Assembly (NCBI GenBank): GCA_011390415.1
Contig: JAABSL010000335.1
Location: 1-40,613 of the forward strand
Direction of reading: 5' to 3'
Source of the DNA: Desulfobacteraceae bacterium
Lineage (GTDB): Bacteria > Desulfobacterota > Desulfobacteria > Desulfobacterales > Desulfosalsimonadaceae
DNA length: 40,613 bases
Made by a program: the position numbers and the translations under genes. The notes under the pieces were generated by a model. That model was not told the DNA's origin. It saw only the letters and a program-made list of their open reading frames with translations, and made no database searches. Below are positions 18,810-28,032 of the stretch, one piece after another (positions within the stretch are counted from its first letter, which is position 1; each line of letters begins with the position of its first letter).

Positions 18810-18837
18810 TTGACACCCTGTGTTTATATTTTATACT
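18810..18837 (+). promoter_or_regulatory. Sigma70-type promoter for map
   Basis: TTGACA - 16 nt - TATACT, 42 nt before the map start. Confidence 0.6.
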
Positions 18838-18878
18838 TAGGGGTTTTTTAACTGGTATATGAATAGAAAATTGTTTTT

Positions 18879-19790
18879 ATGGAGATGTTTGCGCACATGA
18901 TGCTCAAAGACGATAAAATAAAAATTGGACGCAATGATCCGTGCCCGTGCGGCAGCGGTAAAAAATACAAAAGATGCTGTTTAAATGCAAAAAATCCCAA
19001 ACCGGTGAATCTGGAAAAATTGTATAGCCAGAAATACGATATCCGCCTGAAGCATTCCAAGGATATCGAAGGCATCCGGGCGGCCGGGGAGCTTGTGATT
19101 GAAACCCTTGATCTGATGGAAGACAATATCAAAGTGGGGGTTACAACGGATGTGCTCAATACCATTGCCCATGAATTTGCCATAAAACACAACGCCATTC
19201 CGGCCCCGCTGAATTACCGGGGATTTCCCAAAAGCATCTGCACGTCCATCAACGAGGTGATCTGTCACGGTATCCCTGAAAACCGTGCACTGGCGGATGG
19301 CGATATTATTAATGTCGATATTACCCTCATATATAACGGATATTATGCCGATGCCAGTAAAACCTATTTTGTCGGAACGCCCGATGCGGATGCGAAAAAA
19401 ATCGTCAGCGTAGCCGCTCAAAGTCTGAAAGCGGCCATGACAATGCTTGTCCCGGGTAATACCATCGGCGATATTGGGTGGGCGATTCAGAAATACGCGG
19501 AAAACGAGAAGTGTTCGGTGGTCCGTGAATTCGTCGGCCATGGGGTAGGGTTTGATTTTCATGAACCGCCCCATGTGCCCCATTACGGCAAAAAAGGCGA
19601 CGGAATCGTACTGGTGCCGGGGATGGTCTTTACCGTGGAACCGATGATCAATTTAGGTAAAGCCGACCTGTTTGTTGCCGGTGACAACTGGACCGCCATT
19701 ACCCATGACCGCAAGCTGTCCGCCCAGTTTGAGCAGACCTTTCTGATCACGGAAGACGGTTTTGAAAGTCTGACCCCGTTTGATCTTTGA
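18879..19790 (+). CDS. map: Type I methionine aminopeptidase with N-terminal SEC-C zinc-binding motif
   Basis: IGRNDPCPCGSGKKYKRCC (SEC-C) then ICTSINEVICHGIP, INVDITLIYNGYYADASKTYFVG, VGHGVGFDFHEPPHVPHYG, GMVFTVEPMINLG. Confidence 0.95.
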   Translation: MEMFAHMMLKDDKIKIGRNDPCPCGSGKKYKRCCLNAKNPKPVNLEKLYSQKYDIRLKHSKDIEGIRAAGELVIETLDLMEDNIKVGVTTDVLNTIAHEFAIKHNAIPAPLNYRGFPKSICTSINEVICHGIPENRALADGDIINVDITLIYNGYYADASKTYFVGTPDADAKKIVSVAAQSLKAAMTMLVPGNTIGDIGWAIQKYAENEKCSVVREFVGHGVGFDFHEPPHVPHYGKKGDGIVLVPGMVFTVEPMINLGKADLFVAGDNWTAITHDRKLSAQFEQTFLITEDGFESLTPFDL

Positions 19791-19823
19791 ATTTGATCAC
19801 CTCAACCGGGTGGGGCGGGTGTT

Positions 19824-21461
19824 TTATAAAGCGGATATCTTTTCCTGACAATACCGGTCTGAAATGCAAAAAGCAGCTGCCGCCGCGGTAAATTCAATCA
19901 GTTCGGGAAGGGAAATCGGCTGATTAAACCCGCCCAGATGCGGACCGGTGAGAATGGTGATATCGGCCTTTCCTTTTTCCAGGTGCCGGATCTGAGCTGC
20001 CGTGTATCCCCGGCTGGTCAGAAATTCGGAAAATTCCAGATCGTTCATGATATTTTGCTCCGCCACCCGCAGAATTTCTTCCATATGGCGGTCTACGCCC
20101 ATTTCATCAACCAGCCGTGCGGCAAACCAATCCAGATCCAATGGAAATTGTCCATGAAATGCTGATCCTGTAAATCCGTTGTAATAATTTGCAAAGATTC
20201 CGGTAACAGTTTTTTCCAAACAGGCCCGGTCAAAAAGATGTCTGGCATCCGCGGGATTGTCGGATTCATCAAATCCCGCTATCTGCTCATCCATATTTCT
20301 GAAATAACTGCCGCAAATCAGCACCAGGCTGAATATGTGGCTGCCGATGTATTCATAGAGCTTGCGGGATGATCCCTTAAATGAAATAAAATGTTCAAAA
20401 TCCCGGATACCGGTTTTGCCGATATTCGGAAACCGGCAGGAGCTCAGCCACCGGTCCAGTCGTCCGCCTTTCGGCCACTGGTATAAGCCGCCATCGTCGC
20501 GTCTGTGGCGCTGCACCCGGTTGTGAAAAAGGGGGATGGGTGCGGTGTGGATAATGCCTGCGGCGGCCAGTTCTCCCAGAAGCCGTGCGCTGCGGGTGAT
20601 GATTTCATAAAATATTTCCGCCGGCAGCAGACGATCCGGGCTGTGTTCATTGGGGTAACAAAAATAATCAGACGATGTGATAAATGCGATACCGGTATAT
20701 TGCGGATCAATAGCGGCATTTTCCGGGATTGCCGCCGGCAGGTCTTTCAGTCGGAACACAAAGCCGCCGGCAAAACGAAGGGGTTCCGGAATCCGGAACC
20801 GGTCATCGGGTCCGGTGGACCTGCCCCGGTTTTTGGAAAGAAAATCCATCCACAGCCCTTCTTTGGCAAGCATTGCCGGATCTTCTTTGGGCCTTGCCAT
20901 CTTGATAACCAGAACGCGGTCCGGATCATTTGAATAAACGATCAGGTTTCGGCCTTTCCATTCAAATGGCGGTACTGATGAATTATCGTCAAATCCGGAT
21001 TGCTGCATTAGTGACTGCCAGGAAACACTTGAAATCGATGGCCGGGAATTTTCCAAATCCGGGTCTGCTTTTAAAACCGGACCTTTGATTTCCAGGGGCA
21101 GGGTGCCTAAAGCTTCGGCTGCCGCACGAAACGGTTTTTCGTTTTTTTGATGCAGGATCTGCATCAGGCTGTTTTTTGCCTGGCGGGCCAGGTCCGGGTG
21201 TGGGGTGGTTTCGAGGATTGCGCCCAGGGCGTCTGCTGCTTTTTTGTGCAGAAAATAGACCTGTCTTTGCCCGGCGTGTTTTTTGCTTTCAAGTACGCAC
21301 AATAACGCAGTGATGGTCGATTCTTTTATTATTTCAGGTTCCTGATCGATGATGAATTGAAGGCTGGATACCATCATATAGGTGGTGACAAAATCACTTC
21401 GCTTTTCAGTTAAATAGGTGTCAGCCTCCCGCCGATCTTTTTCAAGATTCCATGAATACAT
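19824..21461 (-). CDS. SidJ-related pseudokinase-like protein with HEAT-like N-terminal region
   Basis: 545 aa; helical N-terminal third, then NLIVYSNDPDRVLVIKMAR (kinase N-lobe-like) and GELAAAGIIHTAPIPLFHNRVQRHRRDDGGLYQWPKGGRLDRW (degenerate catalytic-loop-like). Family name from memory of annotations in related bacteria. Confidence 0.6.
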   Translation of the reverse strand: MYSWNLEKDRREADTYLTEKRSDFVTTYMMVSSLQFIIDQEPEIIKESTITALLCVLESKKHAGQRQVYFLHKKAADALGAILETTPHPDLARQAKNSLMQILHQKNEKPFRAAAEALGTLPLEIKGPVLKADPDLENSRPSISSVSWQSLMQQSGFDDNSSVPPFEWKGRNLIVYSNDPDRVLVIKMARPKEDPAMLAKEGLWMDFLSKNRGRSTGPDDRFRIPEPLRFAGGFVFRLKDLPAAIPENAAIDPQYTGIAFITSSDYFCYPNEHSPDRLLPAEIFYEIITRSARLLGELAAAGIIHTAPIPLFHNRVQRHRRDDGGLYQWPKGGRLDRWLSSCRFPNIGKTGIRDFEHFISFKGSSRKLYEYIGSHIFSLVLICGSYFRNMDEQIAGFDESDNPADARHLFDRACLEKTVTGIFANYYNGFTGSAFHGQFPLDLDWFAARLVDEMGVDRHMEEILRVAEQNIMNDLEFSEFLTSRGYTAAQIRHLEKGKADITILTGPHLGGFNQPISLPELIEFTAAAAAFCISDRYCQEKISAL

Positions 21462-21563
21462 TTTTTGACTTATCCGGTTAAATTGTATGTTGCGATTATT
21501 TGTTCGTTTTTTAAACCATAAAAGAAAACAATGGCAAGAAGATTGTTTGGCAGAGTCCTTGTT

Positions 21564-21577
21564 TTGATTTGCATCAA
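21564..21577. promoter_or_regulatory. Candidate FNR/CRP-family operator upstream of galE
   Basis: TTGATTTGCATCAA: exact match to TTGATN4ATCAA, within the longer palindrome TTTGATTT-GCATC-AAATCAAA. Confidence 0.4.
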
Positions 21578-21732
21578 ATCAAATAGTTATGATAAACAAA
21601 AGCATCGGAAAGTTTTCAATCGTCAATTTAGCATCCGAATGTTCCGGCCGTGGCGCGAAGACCGGGACTTTCCCGGACAAATGCAGCGGAAAGCCTCAGC
21701 CTTCCATTATTAACGGAGACGAAACTGATACC

Positions 21733-22743
21733 ATGAATATTTTGCTGACCGGCGGGGCAGGTTATATCGGGAGTCATACCTGTGTTGTGCTATTGAAAAA
21801 TGGTCACAACGTGGTTGTTGTCGACAATTTGTGCAACAGCAACGCTGAATCCATCAAACGAGTCGATAAAATCACCGGCAGACGCGCGGATTTTTATCAA
21901 ACGGATTTACGCGATGTTGCGGGTATGAATGAAATTTTTTGCCAGCATTCAATTGATGCCGTGATCCATTTTGCGGGTTTAAAAAGTGTGGCGGAATCCG
22001 TGGCGCAGCCCCTGGCATATTACCGGAACAATATCGACAGCACACTGACCCTGTGCGAAGTTATGCGGACACATGGCGTGCGAAACCTGGTATTCAGTTC
22101 CTCGGCCACTGTATACGGCAACCCGGATAGCGTGCCCATTGATGAAAAGGCTCAGATAAAACCGTTTAATCCCTATGGCCGGACCAAGTGGTTTATTGAA
22201 AAAATATTAACAGACCTCTGTTTTTCCGACAATTCCTGGAATATTTCACTGCTGCGGTATTTTAACCCGGTAGGGGCCCATGACAGCGGGTTGATCGGCG
22301 AAGATCCGTTGGACGTACCGAATAATCTGATGCCGTATATCAGTCAGGTTGCGGTGGGGAAACTGCCGGAATTAATGGTATATGGCAATGATTATGATAC
22401 CCCCGACGGAACCGGGGTCCGCGATTACATCCATGTGATGGATCTTGCCCAGGGTCACTTGAAAGCACTGGAAAAACTGACGACTACTTCCGGCATGGCG
22501 ACTTATAACCTGGGAACCGGAAAAGGATACAGCGTTCTGGAAATGGTCGCTGCGTTCGAAAAAGCGTCGGGTAAAAAAATCGCCTGTAAAATTGTGGCCC
22601 GCCGCCCCGGAGACATTGCCACCTGCTATGCGGATCCCGCTCTGGCTGAAAAAGACCTCGGTTGGAAAGCCCTTCGGGGAATTGATGAAATGTGCGCCGA
22701 CGCGTGGCGCTGGCAGTCCATGAATCCAAAGGGGTATTTATAA
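21733..22743 (+). CDS. galE: UDP-glucose 4-epimerase (start trimmed to [15 protein letters not shown])
   Basis: [51 protein letters not shown]. Confidence 0.95.
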   Translation: MNILLTGGAGYIGSHTCVVLLKNGHNVVVVDNLCNSNAESIKRVDKITGRRADFYQTDLRDVAGMNEIFCQHSIDAVIHFAGLKSVAESVAQPLAYYRNNIDSTLTLCEVMRTHGVRNLVFSSSATVYGNPDSVPIDEKAQIKPFNPYGRTKWFIEKILTDLCFSDNSWNISLLRYFNPVGAHDSGLIGEDPLDVPNNLMPYISQVAVGKLPELMVYGNDYDTPDGTGVRDYIHVMDLAQGHLKALEKLTTTSGMATYNLGTGKGYSVLEMVAAFEKASGKKIACKIVARRPGDIATCYADPALAEKDLGWKALRGIDEMCADAWRWQSMNPKGYL

Positions 22744-22774
22744 AAAACGTTTATTTTGAGATCATCGTCCAATT

Positions 22775-23332
22775 ATGACAATATCTTTAGACCAGAATCC
22801 GGCATCTCTTTTCCCTGCGGATATTCTCAATGCCCCCCATCCGGATAAGATATGGCGCGTGGCCCATACCAAAAGCCGCCGGGAAAAAACCCTGGCCCAC
22901 TATCTGGCCCGGGCGGGCATTGGTTATTATCTGCCCATGTTCAGCCGCCAGCAGTCAAATGATAAACGGATTCGCTACAGTTTAATTCCGGTTTTTAATG
23001 GGTATCTTTTTTTTCAGGCAGATGATTTTGAACGCCATGCCGCTCTGCGCTCCAATCATATTTCCCGCATTATTGATGTGGCTGATGAAGAAAAACTGGT
23101 CATGGAACTTTGCCAGATTGAAAAAGCACTTTCCGGGCCTGAGAAAGTCTATCCGTATGATTTTGTCCAAAAGGGTCAAAAGGTTTGCGTCACAAAAGGT
23201 CCGCTAAAAGGAGTGGAAGGGCTTATTATAAGAAAGGCCAATAACTGCCGGCTGGTGCTTTCCGTGGAAAGTATTATGCAGTCGATATCTGTTTCTGTTG
23301 AAGCGGATCATGTGGAACCGGTTAACTGCTGA
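22775..23332 (+). CDS. NusG-like transcription (anti)termination factor, RfaH/UpxY-type paralog
   Basis: NGN-like WRVAHTKSRREKTLAHYLARAGIGYYLPMF...VFNGYLFFQ plus KOW-like KGQKVCVTKGPLKGVEGLIIR. Confidence 0.85.
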   Translation: MTISLDQNPASLFPADILNAPHPDKIWRVAHTKSRREKTLAHYLARAGIGYYLPMFSRQQSNDKRIRYSLIPVFNGYLFFQADDFERHAALRSNHISRIIDVADEEKLVMELCQIEKALSGPEKVYPYDFVQKGQKVCVTKGPLKGVEGLIIRKANNCRLVLSVESIMQSISVSVEADHVEPVNC

Positions 23333-23365
23333 AACTAAATAAAATTTTATTAAGGACAACATCTT

Positions 23366-24328
23366 ATGCATTTAAAAAAGCGAATTCTTGTCACCGGCGG
23401 AGCTGGTTTTCTTGGGTCTCATCTTTGCGCCCGGTTATTGAAAGACGGTCATGATGTCATTTGTGTGGATAACTTTTTCACCGGCGCAAAAGATAATGTA
23501 ATTGCTTTGCTGGATAATCCGCATTTTGAGATTATGCGCCATGACGTGACATTTTCGCTGTATGTGGAGGTGGATGAAATATACAATCTGGCCTGTCCGG
23601 CGTCACCGGTTCATTATCAGCATGATCCGGTCCAGACCACAAAAACCAGCGTTCACGGTGCCATCAACATGCTGGGGTTGGCCAAACGGGTCAAGGCCAA
23701 AATTTTTCAGGCATCAACGTCTGAAGTCTATGGTGATCCCCAAATTCATCCCCAGACGGAGTCTTACTGGGGGCATGTGAATCCCATCGGGTTCCGTTCC
23801 TGTTACGATGAGGGAAAACGATGCGCGGAAACCCTGTTTTTTGATTATCGGCGGCAGCACAGTCTTCGAATCAAAGTGGCCCGTATTTTTAATACCTATG
23901 GTCCGAATATGCATCCCAATGACGGCCGGGTGGTTTCCAATTTTATTGTCCAGGCATTACAGGATAAACCGATTACCATCTATGGCGATGGATCCCAGTC
24001 CAGATCTTTCTGTTATGTGGATGATCTGATTGAAGCGTTCGTCCGGTTAATGGATACAGAAGATGACTTTACCGGACCGGTTAATCTGGGCAATCCACAT
24101 GAGTTTACCATCAAGGAACTGGCGGAAAAAATTATTATCCTGACCGGTTCACGCTCAAAATTGACCTTCAAACCATTGCCTGTTGATGATCCCATCCAAC
24201 GCCAGCCGGATATCACGCTTGCCAGAGAAAAAATCGGCTGGGAACCGAAAATTGAACTGGAGCAAGGGTTGAAAAGTACGATCGGCTATTTTGAAAATTT
24301 GCTGAAATCTGATATATGTTTCTTTTAA
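23366..24328 (+). CDS. UDP-glucuronic acid decarboxylase (UXS-type SDR)
   Basis: [113 protein letters not shown]. Confidence 0.94.
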   Translation: MHLKKRILVTGGAGFLGSHLCARLLKDGHDVICVDNFFTGAKDNVIALLDNPHFEIMRHDVTFSLYVEVDEIYNLACPASPVHYQHDPVQTTKTSVHGAINMLGLAKRVKAKIFQASTSEVYGDPQIHPQTESYWGHVNPIGFRSCYDEGKRCAETLFFDYRRQHSLRIKVARIFNTYGPNMHPNDGRVVSNFIVQALQDKPITIYGDGSQSRSFCYVDDLIEAFVRLMDTEDDFTGPVNLGNPHEFTIKELAEKIIILTGSRSKLTFKPLPVDDPIQRQPDITLAREKIGWEPKIELEQGLKSTIGYFENLLKSDICFF

Positions 24329-24453
24329 ATATAGAGAAATTGAATCTGCTCAAAAGCCGGCTTATTTTTTTTTGATCTTCCTGGTCTCATGCCTGCCTCG
24401 CTGGTACCTATAGCATAAAATGCTTTCCGGTTTGGGATTATACAGCGCCCTTG

Positions 24454-24482
24454 TTGACATACCTGAATTCCTGTATTATTAA
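24454..24482 (+). promoter_or_regulatory. Candidate sigma70 promoter of the fur-feoA/feoA/feoB operon
   Basis: TTGACA - 17 nt - TATTAA. Confidence 0.45.
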
Positions 24483-24542
24483 TCCTCTTTAAACGTTACA
24501 CTTACGGACTTAAACATGCAATTAACAGGTTGATGATATAAA

Positions 24543-25220
24543 ATGAAAGAGATTCATTCCCACGAGCGGCAGCAGTTTGAAAAACTGTTCAAACAGGAAA
24601 AAATCGACCGGTTTGACGATCGTTTTAAAGTGATGGAAACGTTTCTTCAAATAGAAGATCATGTCACGGTGGATTTTCTGCAATCGGAATTAAAAGAAAA
24701 AAAGATTTCCCTGTCCAAAGAATTTATCGAAGATACCCTGGAATTGATGTGCCGGTTCGGTTTTGCGCACAAGAACCGGTTTAAAAACGGCATTATACAC
24801 TATGAGCATCGCCACCTGGGACAGCATCATGATCACATGATCTGTACCAAGTGCGGTAAAATTTTAGAGTTTAAAAATGACCAGCTCGAACAGCTTCAGG
24901 CGCAGGTGGTTTCGGGGTTTGGTTTTCATATGCTGCAGCACCGGATGGAGATTTACGGGATCTGCGCGGATTGCTTGAAGACACGGGAAAAACAGATTCC
25001 GCTGATGATGGCCAAACAGGGAGAACGGGTGATTATCAAAGAGCTTGTCGGCGGCAGCAACGCCCGTTTGCGTCTGCTGAGCATGGGACTGCGCATTGGT
25101 GACGAACTGGAAGTCATTACCAACAATGGCCAGGGACAGCTGGTGGTGGCGGTTGATTTCCAGCGCTATGTGCTCGGCCGCGGCATGTCCCAGAAAATTA
25201 TCGTGGGGCCCAAAGAATAA
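24543..25220 (+). CDS. Fur family transcriptional regulator fused to a C-terminal FeoA domain
   Basis: Fur-like HHDHMICTKCGKILEF...YGICADCLK zinc site; C-terminal FeoA SH3-like GERVIIKELVGGSNARLRLLSMGLRIGDELEVITNNGQGQLVVAVDFQRYVLGRGMSQKIIV. Confidence 0.88.
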   Translation: MKEIHSHERQQFEKLFKQEKIDRFDDRFKVMETFLQIEDHVTVDFLQSELKEKKISLSKEFIEDTLELMCRFGFAHKNRFKNGIIHYEHRHLGQHHDHMICTKCGKILEFKNDQLEQLQAQVVSGFGFHMLQHRMEIYGICADCLKTREKQIPLMMAKQGERVIIKELVGGSNARLRLLSMGLRIGDELEVITNNGQGQLVVAVDFQRYVLGRGMSQKIIVGPKE

Positions 25221-25232
25221 AAGGATATACAG

Positions 25233-25469
25233 ATGCGATTGGATCAAATGCGCGAGGGCCAGTACGGACGGATTGTACGAATTGGCGGTGAATCCCGGCT
25301 GCGGCAGCGAATACTTGAAATGGGACTGACAAAGGGATCTGAAATATACATTGAAAAATATGCGCCTTTAAAAGATCCTCTGGAACTGACGATCAGGGGA
25401 TGCCACGTGTCACTGAGAGTGAAAGAGGCGGCTGAGATCGATGTTGAGCGACTGACAGGCAAAAAATAA
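25233..25469 (+). CDS. feoA: Ferrous iron transport protein A
   Basis: 78 aa; GQYGRIVRIGGESRLRQRILEMGLTKGSEIYIEKYAPLKDPLELTIRGCHVSLRVKEAAEIDVE. Confidence 0.92.
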   Translation: MRLDQMREGQYGRIVRIGGESRLRQRILEMGLTKGSEIYIEKYAPLKDPLELTIRGCHVSLRVKEAAEIDVERLTGKK

Positions 25470-27649
25470 TGGAAAAACGACAACTGCGCATTGCCCTTGC
25501 AGGCAACCCCAACTCGGGAAAAACAACCATCTTCAACAATCTGACCGGCACCCGGCAGAAAGTCGGAAACTGGCCCGGCGTGACGGTTGAAAAAAAAGAA
25601 GGTGATATTCATAAATTCGGGCATGATATCAAAATTATTGACCTGCCCGGCACCTACAGCCTGACCCCTTTTTCCATTGAAGAAATCGTGGCCAGGGATT
25701 TTATACTGGATGAAAATCCCGATGTGGTCATTGACATCATTGATGCCTCCAATCTTGAACGCAATCTGTACCTGGCCAATCAGCTTCGGGAACTCGACTG
25801 CAAGGTGATATTTGCCTTGAACATGGCCGATGTCGCCAGATCCCGGGGATTTAAAATTGATGCCCGGAAATTGTCCGAACTGCTCGGAGTCCCGGTGGTT
25901 TTTACGGTGGGCAACAAAAATGAAGGCCTGGACGATCTTTTGAAAACCGCCATTGAGCTGGCGGCATCTCCTCTTGAGATACCCGAAGAAAGGCGGGTGC
26001 GCTACAGTCATGATATTGAAGCCGCGATCCGGGAAATGCGCGATTATATCGACAGCAGAGACGGCGTTACCTTATCCTATGATCCCCGCTGGACAGCGGT
26101 TAAGCTGCTTGAAGGCGATAAAATCATCAAAGACCGGATCCGTGAAAAAATGGCGGATCAAAGCGAAAAGATCCTGGAAAAAGCAGAACAGCTCCGGGGT
26201 CAATTATCCAAACGGCTGGATGACGAACCTGAAATTGTAATGACGGATGAGCGGTACGGGTTTATCGCCGGCATTATCAAGGAGGTCATGTCTACTTCCA
26301 CCCGCCAGCGTGTGGATATTTCCCGAAATATTGATCTGGTGCTGACCAACCGGTTTCTGGGGTTTCCGATTTTTATTTTTTTTATATGGGCCATGTTTCA
26401 GATTACCTTTACCCTGGGTGTTTATCCCATGGAATGGATTGATGCCGGGGTCGGGTATCTTTCCGCTTTTTTTGAGTATGTGCTGCCGGACAGCGTGTTA
26501 AAAGATCTGATCATCGACGGGGTGATTGCCGGTGTCGGCAGCATTGCGATTTTTCTGCCGAATATTCTGCTGTTGTTTTTTTGCATCGCGCTGTTTGAAG
26601 ATACCGGATATATGGCCCGGGCCGCATTTTTAATGGACAAGATCATGCACCTGATCGGCCTGCACGGCAAATCATTTATCCCCATGCTCATGGGGTTCGG
26701 GTGCAATGTGCCGGCCATTATTGCCACCCGTTCGCTGGAGAGCAGAAAAGACCGGATTCTGACCATTCTCATCACCCCGTTTATGTCCTGCTCGGCCCGG
26801 CTGCCGGTTTACATTGTGCTGGCCGGCACTTTTTTTGCCGCTCATGCCGGTACGGTAATTTTTATGATTTATCTTTTCGGTATTGCTGTGGCAATTGTCT
26901 CCGGCCGGTTGTTCAGAACCGCATTGCTGAAAGGGGAAGACGCGCCGTTTGTCATGGAGTTGCCGCCGTACCGGGTGCCGATGATGAAAAATCTTCTCAT
27001 TCATATGTGGGACCGCAGCAAGATGTTTTTAAAAAAAATGGGCGGTATTATTCTGGTGGGTTCCATCGTGATCTGGGTGCTGTCAAGTTACCCTCAGCAT
27101 ATTCAATATTCAAAAGACTATGACGCACAGATTGAACAGGTGAAGCAGTCCTATGATGATAAAATCAGCAGATCAGATGCGGTGAAAGCCGCCCGGCTGC
27201 AGCAGGAACAGTCGGCCCGGATTGAGACACTTGCTTCCGCAAAAGAAGCGGAGCGGGCCGAGAAATCTTATATCGGCAGAATCGGTAAATTTATTGAACC
27301 GGTGTTTGAACCCATTGGTATCGACTGGCGGGGCAGTGTGGCCCTGCTGACCGGTTTTGTGGCCAAGGAAATTGTGGTCAGTACCATGGGGGTTCTCTAT
27401 GCGGCGGAAGGGGATGCGGAGTCGGATGCGTTGCGCAATGCCTTGCAAGAATCCGGAATGACAGCGCTGTCTGCGCTCTCTATGATGATATTTGTGCTTC
27501 TCTATGTTCCCTGTCTGGCAACGCTCGGGGCCATCGGCCGGGAAACCGGATCCATGAAATGGACGTTCTTTAATCTGGGCTATACCACCGCCGTGGCCTG
27601 GGGAATGTCGTTTGTGGTGTATCAGGGAGGGCGGCTCTTAGGTTTTTAA
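25469..27649 (+). CDS. feoB: Ferrous iron transport protein B
   Basis: G1 GNPNSGKTTIFNNLTG, GNWPGVTVEKKEG, DLPGTYSLTPFS, LNMAD; core GFGCNVPAIIATRSLESRKDRILTILITPFMSCSARLPVY. Confidence 0.97.
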   Translation: MEKRQLRIALAGNPNSGKTTIFNNLTGTRQKVGNWPGVTVEKKEGDIHKFGHDIKIIDLPGTYSLTPFSIEEIVARDFILDENPDVVIDIIDASNLERNLYLANQLRELDCKVIFALNMADVARSRGFKIDARKLSELLGVPVVFTVGNKNEGLDDLLKTAIELAASPLEIPEERRVRYSHDIEAAIREMRDYIDSRDGVTLSYDPRWTAVKLLEGDKIIKDRIREKMADQSEKILEKAEQLRGQLSKRLDDEPEIVMTDERYGFIAGIIKEVMSTSTRQRVDISRNIDLVLTNRFLGFPIFIFFIWAMFQITFTLGVYPMEWIDAGVGYLSAFFEYVLPDSVLKDLIIDGVIAGVGSIAIFLPNILLLFFCIALFEDTGYMARAAFLMDKIMHLIGLHGKSFIPMLMGFGCNVPAIIATRSLESRKDRILTILITPFMSCSARLPVYIVLAGTFFAAHAGTVIFMIYLFGIAVAIVSGRLFRTALLKGEDAPFVMELPPYRVPMMKNLLIHMWDRSKMFLKKMGGIILVGSIVIWVLSSYPQHIQYSKDYDAQIEQVKQSYDDKISRSDAVKAARLQQEQSARIETLASAKEAERAEKSYIGRIGKFIEPVFEPIGIDWRGSVALLTGFVAKEIVVSTMGVLYAAEGDAESDALRNALQESGMTALSALSMMIFVLLYVPCLATLGAIGRETGSMKWTFFNLGYTTAVAWGMSFVVYQGGRLLGF

Positions 27650-27749
27650 CACAAGCCTGATTTGCCCATTTGCTGTGTTCTAAGGAGTTCGCGGTAGCAC
27701 ACTACAGCTTCACCCCTTATGCCTTGCAAATGAACAAATCAGGCTCGTG
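27650..27749. repeat. ~100-bp palindromic element immediately after the feoB stop codon
   Basis: CACAAGCCTGATTTGCCCATTTGC versus reverse complement of right arm CACGAGCCTGATTTGTTCATTTGC (21/24); inner arms TAAGGAG...GTAG-caca-CTAC...CCCTTA. Confidence 0.75.
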
Positions 27750-27860
27750 AAAAATCGGTCAATGGCGTTATTTGCCATTGAAACAAGAACACTGCGTTTT
27801 TCAGGCTGAAATGTCTTGCTGCTGCACTGCACAGTAACGGCCCTGGAAGGGTCAGGGCGT

Positions 27861-27888
27861 ATAGCCTGGGGTTTGAACCCCAGGCTAT
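27861..27888. repeat. Perfect 13-bp-stem palindrome (REP-like)
   Basis: ATAGCCTGGGGTT-TG-AACCCCAGGCTAT. Confidence 0.8.
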
Positions 27889-27955
27889 ATTACTCTGCTG
27901 CTTCGCAGCATGTTAACACTATTTCCCAACATCAGTTATAACCAGGAAATTTTTC

Positions 27956-28022
27956 ACCTTCTGCCTTATCCCTTAAACCTTCAACCTTAAACCTTCCGCC
28001 TTAAACCTTATACCTTCCACCT
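27956..28022. repeat. Degenerate tandem repeat (CCTTAAACCTT-type)
   Basis: caccttctgccttatcccttaaaccttcaaccttaaaccttccgccttaaaccttataccttccacct. Confidence 0.65.
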
Positions 28023-28032
28023 ATTTGCACAA

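Noticed and set aside
21531-21732. N-terminal extension of galE and the overlapping 60-aa ORF at 21531
   Set aside because: galE homology begins at [15 protein letters not shown] (21733). The upstream translation is low-quality and the DNA there looks like an operator/leader.
21600-21732. Possible c-di-GMP (GEMM) riboswitch from GGAAAGCCTC-like sequence
   Set aside because: Superficial resemblance only. The conserved GCAAACC segment and GNRA hairpin of GEMM are not apparent, so I list it only as a structured leader.
27956-28022. Direct-repeat tract considered as a CRISPR array
   Set aside because: Units are ~7-12 nt with no unique spacers; no cas genes in the window.
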